Origin: Montifringilla adamsi
Taxonomy: Eukaryota > Chordata > Aves > Passeriformes > Passeridae
Assembly (NCBI GenBank): GCA_017590115.1
Contig: JAGGNK010015225.1
Location: 2,157,199-2,221,198 of the forward strand
DNA: 64,000 nucleotides
Direction: 5' to 3'
In this document: positions 63,309 to 64,000 of the stretch, one piece after another
How positions within the stretch are numbered: position 1 is the first letter of the stretch
Layout: each line of letters opens with the position of its first letter
Notes under the pieces: generated by a model
What the model was told of the DNA's origin: nothing
What the model saw: the letters and a program-made list of their open reading frames with translations, nothing else
Databases searched by the model: none
Made by a program: the position numbers and the translations under genes

Positions 63309-63317
63309 ATATCCTTT
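63309..63317 (+). other. U12-type AT-AC donor after ZC3HC1 exon 2b
   Basis: The same ATATCCTTT word as in exon 2a, kept without change in the second copy. Confidence 0.8.
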
Positions 63318-63489
63318 GGGATGCTGGAAATTCCAGCTTGGGAATTGTGGGGGAAGAGCCAGAGGGATCATTGATCCAATTCCTGGCCTTGCAGGGATGT
63401 CCCGAAATTCCACCCTGTCCCTGAGAGTTGTCCAAAGGCTCCTGGAGCTTTGGAGCTGTCCCTGGGGAATGCTCAGTGCCCCAGCACCC

Positions 63490-63960
63490 TCTAGGGAAGA
63501 GCCTCTTCCTAAAATCCAGCCTCTTCCTAAAATCCAGCCTTTGCCTAAATCAAACCATTTCCTAAAATCCAGCCTCTTCCTCAAATCCCGCCTTTCCCTA
63601 AAATCCAGCCTTTCCCTAAAATCCAGCCTTTCCCTAAAATCCAGCCTTTCCCTAAAATCCAGCCTTTCCCTAAAATCCAGCCTCTTCCTAAAATCCAGCC
63701 TCTTCCTAAAATCCCACCTCTTCCTGAAATCCAACCTTTTCCTAAACTCCCACAATTTTGTAAAATCCAGCCTTTTCCTAAATCCAGCCTTTTCCTATAA
63801 TCCAACCTTTTTGTAAGATCCAGCCTTTTCCTATAATCCAAGTTTTTCCTATAATCCAAGCTTTTCCTAAATCCCACCTTTTCCTATGATCCAAGCTTTT
63901 CCTAAATCCAGCCTTTTCCTGAGATCCCACCTTCTCCCCAAATCCCGCCTGTTCCTAACC
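63490..63960. repeat. 18-bp tandem repeat, last block, after ZC3HC1 exon 2b
   Basis: Near-perfect units cctttccctaaaatccag occur about five times around 63590-63680 and become more varied to the end of the window. Confidence 0.88.
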
Positions 63961-64000
63961 TCCCGCCGTTCCCTGTGCTCCCACCCCGCTCCCTGTCCCT

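Larger units (their letters stand above)
62424..63618. repeat. Tandem duplication with 718-bp offset carrying ZC3HC1 exon 2
   Basis: The block 62424-62900, with exon 2a, its U12 donor and a reversed CR1 piece, matches 63142-63618 almost base for base at a constant offset of 718. Differences include two in the exon. The space between is filled with the 18-bp repeat, which could have promoted unequal crossing over. Confidence 0.9.

Noticed and set aside
62309..63755. Minus-strand frames with repeated LDFRKR or LDFRER motifs
   Set aside because: Translation of the 18-bp intronic repeat of ZC3HC1.

Overview
This is vertebrate nuclear DNA, almost certainly from a bird. The genes are split into many short exons with GT-AG introns and CpG-rich promoters. 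The dominant dispersed repeat is the avian CR1 LINE, recognised by its 3' ends with the wording 'cccttccaacccaaaccattc'. The CR1 style resembles songbirds, but I cannot name the species.

Layout. Three digestive-type metallocarboxypeptidase genes lie head to tail on the minus strand: CPA1 (52-2819, 420 aa), CPA5-like (3589-8791, 419 aa) and CPA2 (11803-19585, 418 aa). Each has 11 coding exons with a shared exon plan. TMEM209 follows on the plus strand (coding 25041-31959, 560 aa, 14 coding exons). A 20-exon plus-strand gene at 35364-40382 encodes a 741-aa protein that joins a YccF membrane domain to a CAX-type cation/proton exchanger. KLHDC10 is on the minus strand (44517-60237). It is head to head with ZC3HC1 (from 60644, plus strand), of which only the first exons are inside the window. 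The order ZC3HC1 - KLHDC10 - TMEM209 - CPA2 - CPA5 - CPA1 matches human 7q32 in mirror image. The differences are an extra CAX gene and no visible CPA4 or SSMEM1.

How the genes work together. The three carboxypeptidases are paralogous secreted zymogens that probably trim C-terminal hydrophobic residues from peptides; CPA1 carries a good PTF1-type pancreatic element upstream. The other genes are unrelated housekeeping or membrane functions: TMEM209 in the nuclear envelope, the exchanger in internal membranes, KLHDC10 as a CUL2 E3 substrate receptor, and ZC3HC1 at the nuclear basket.

Main points for a second look. (1) ZC3HC1 exon 2 is tandemly duplicated, and both copies end at a perfect U12-type AT-AC donor, a layout that would force mutually exclusive splicing. 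(2) A gap-free 544-bp inverted copy of CPA5 exon 4 and its flanking introns sits 48 kb away in KLHDC10 intron 1, joined at CR1 sequence. (3) The CAX gene has a U12-type GT-AG intron and a four-cysteine motif in its central loop. (4) The phase-symmetric second exon expected for KLHDC10 was not found. (5) There is a 542-bp tandem duplication at the TMEM209 promoter, a 270-bp inverted repeat, and several minisatellites that create long spurious reading frames.

All exon limits were read by hand from splice sites, reading phase and family similarity. No alignment was run.
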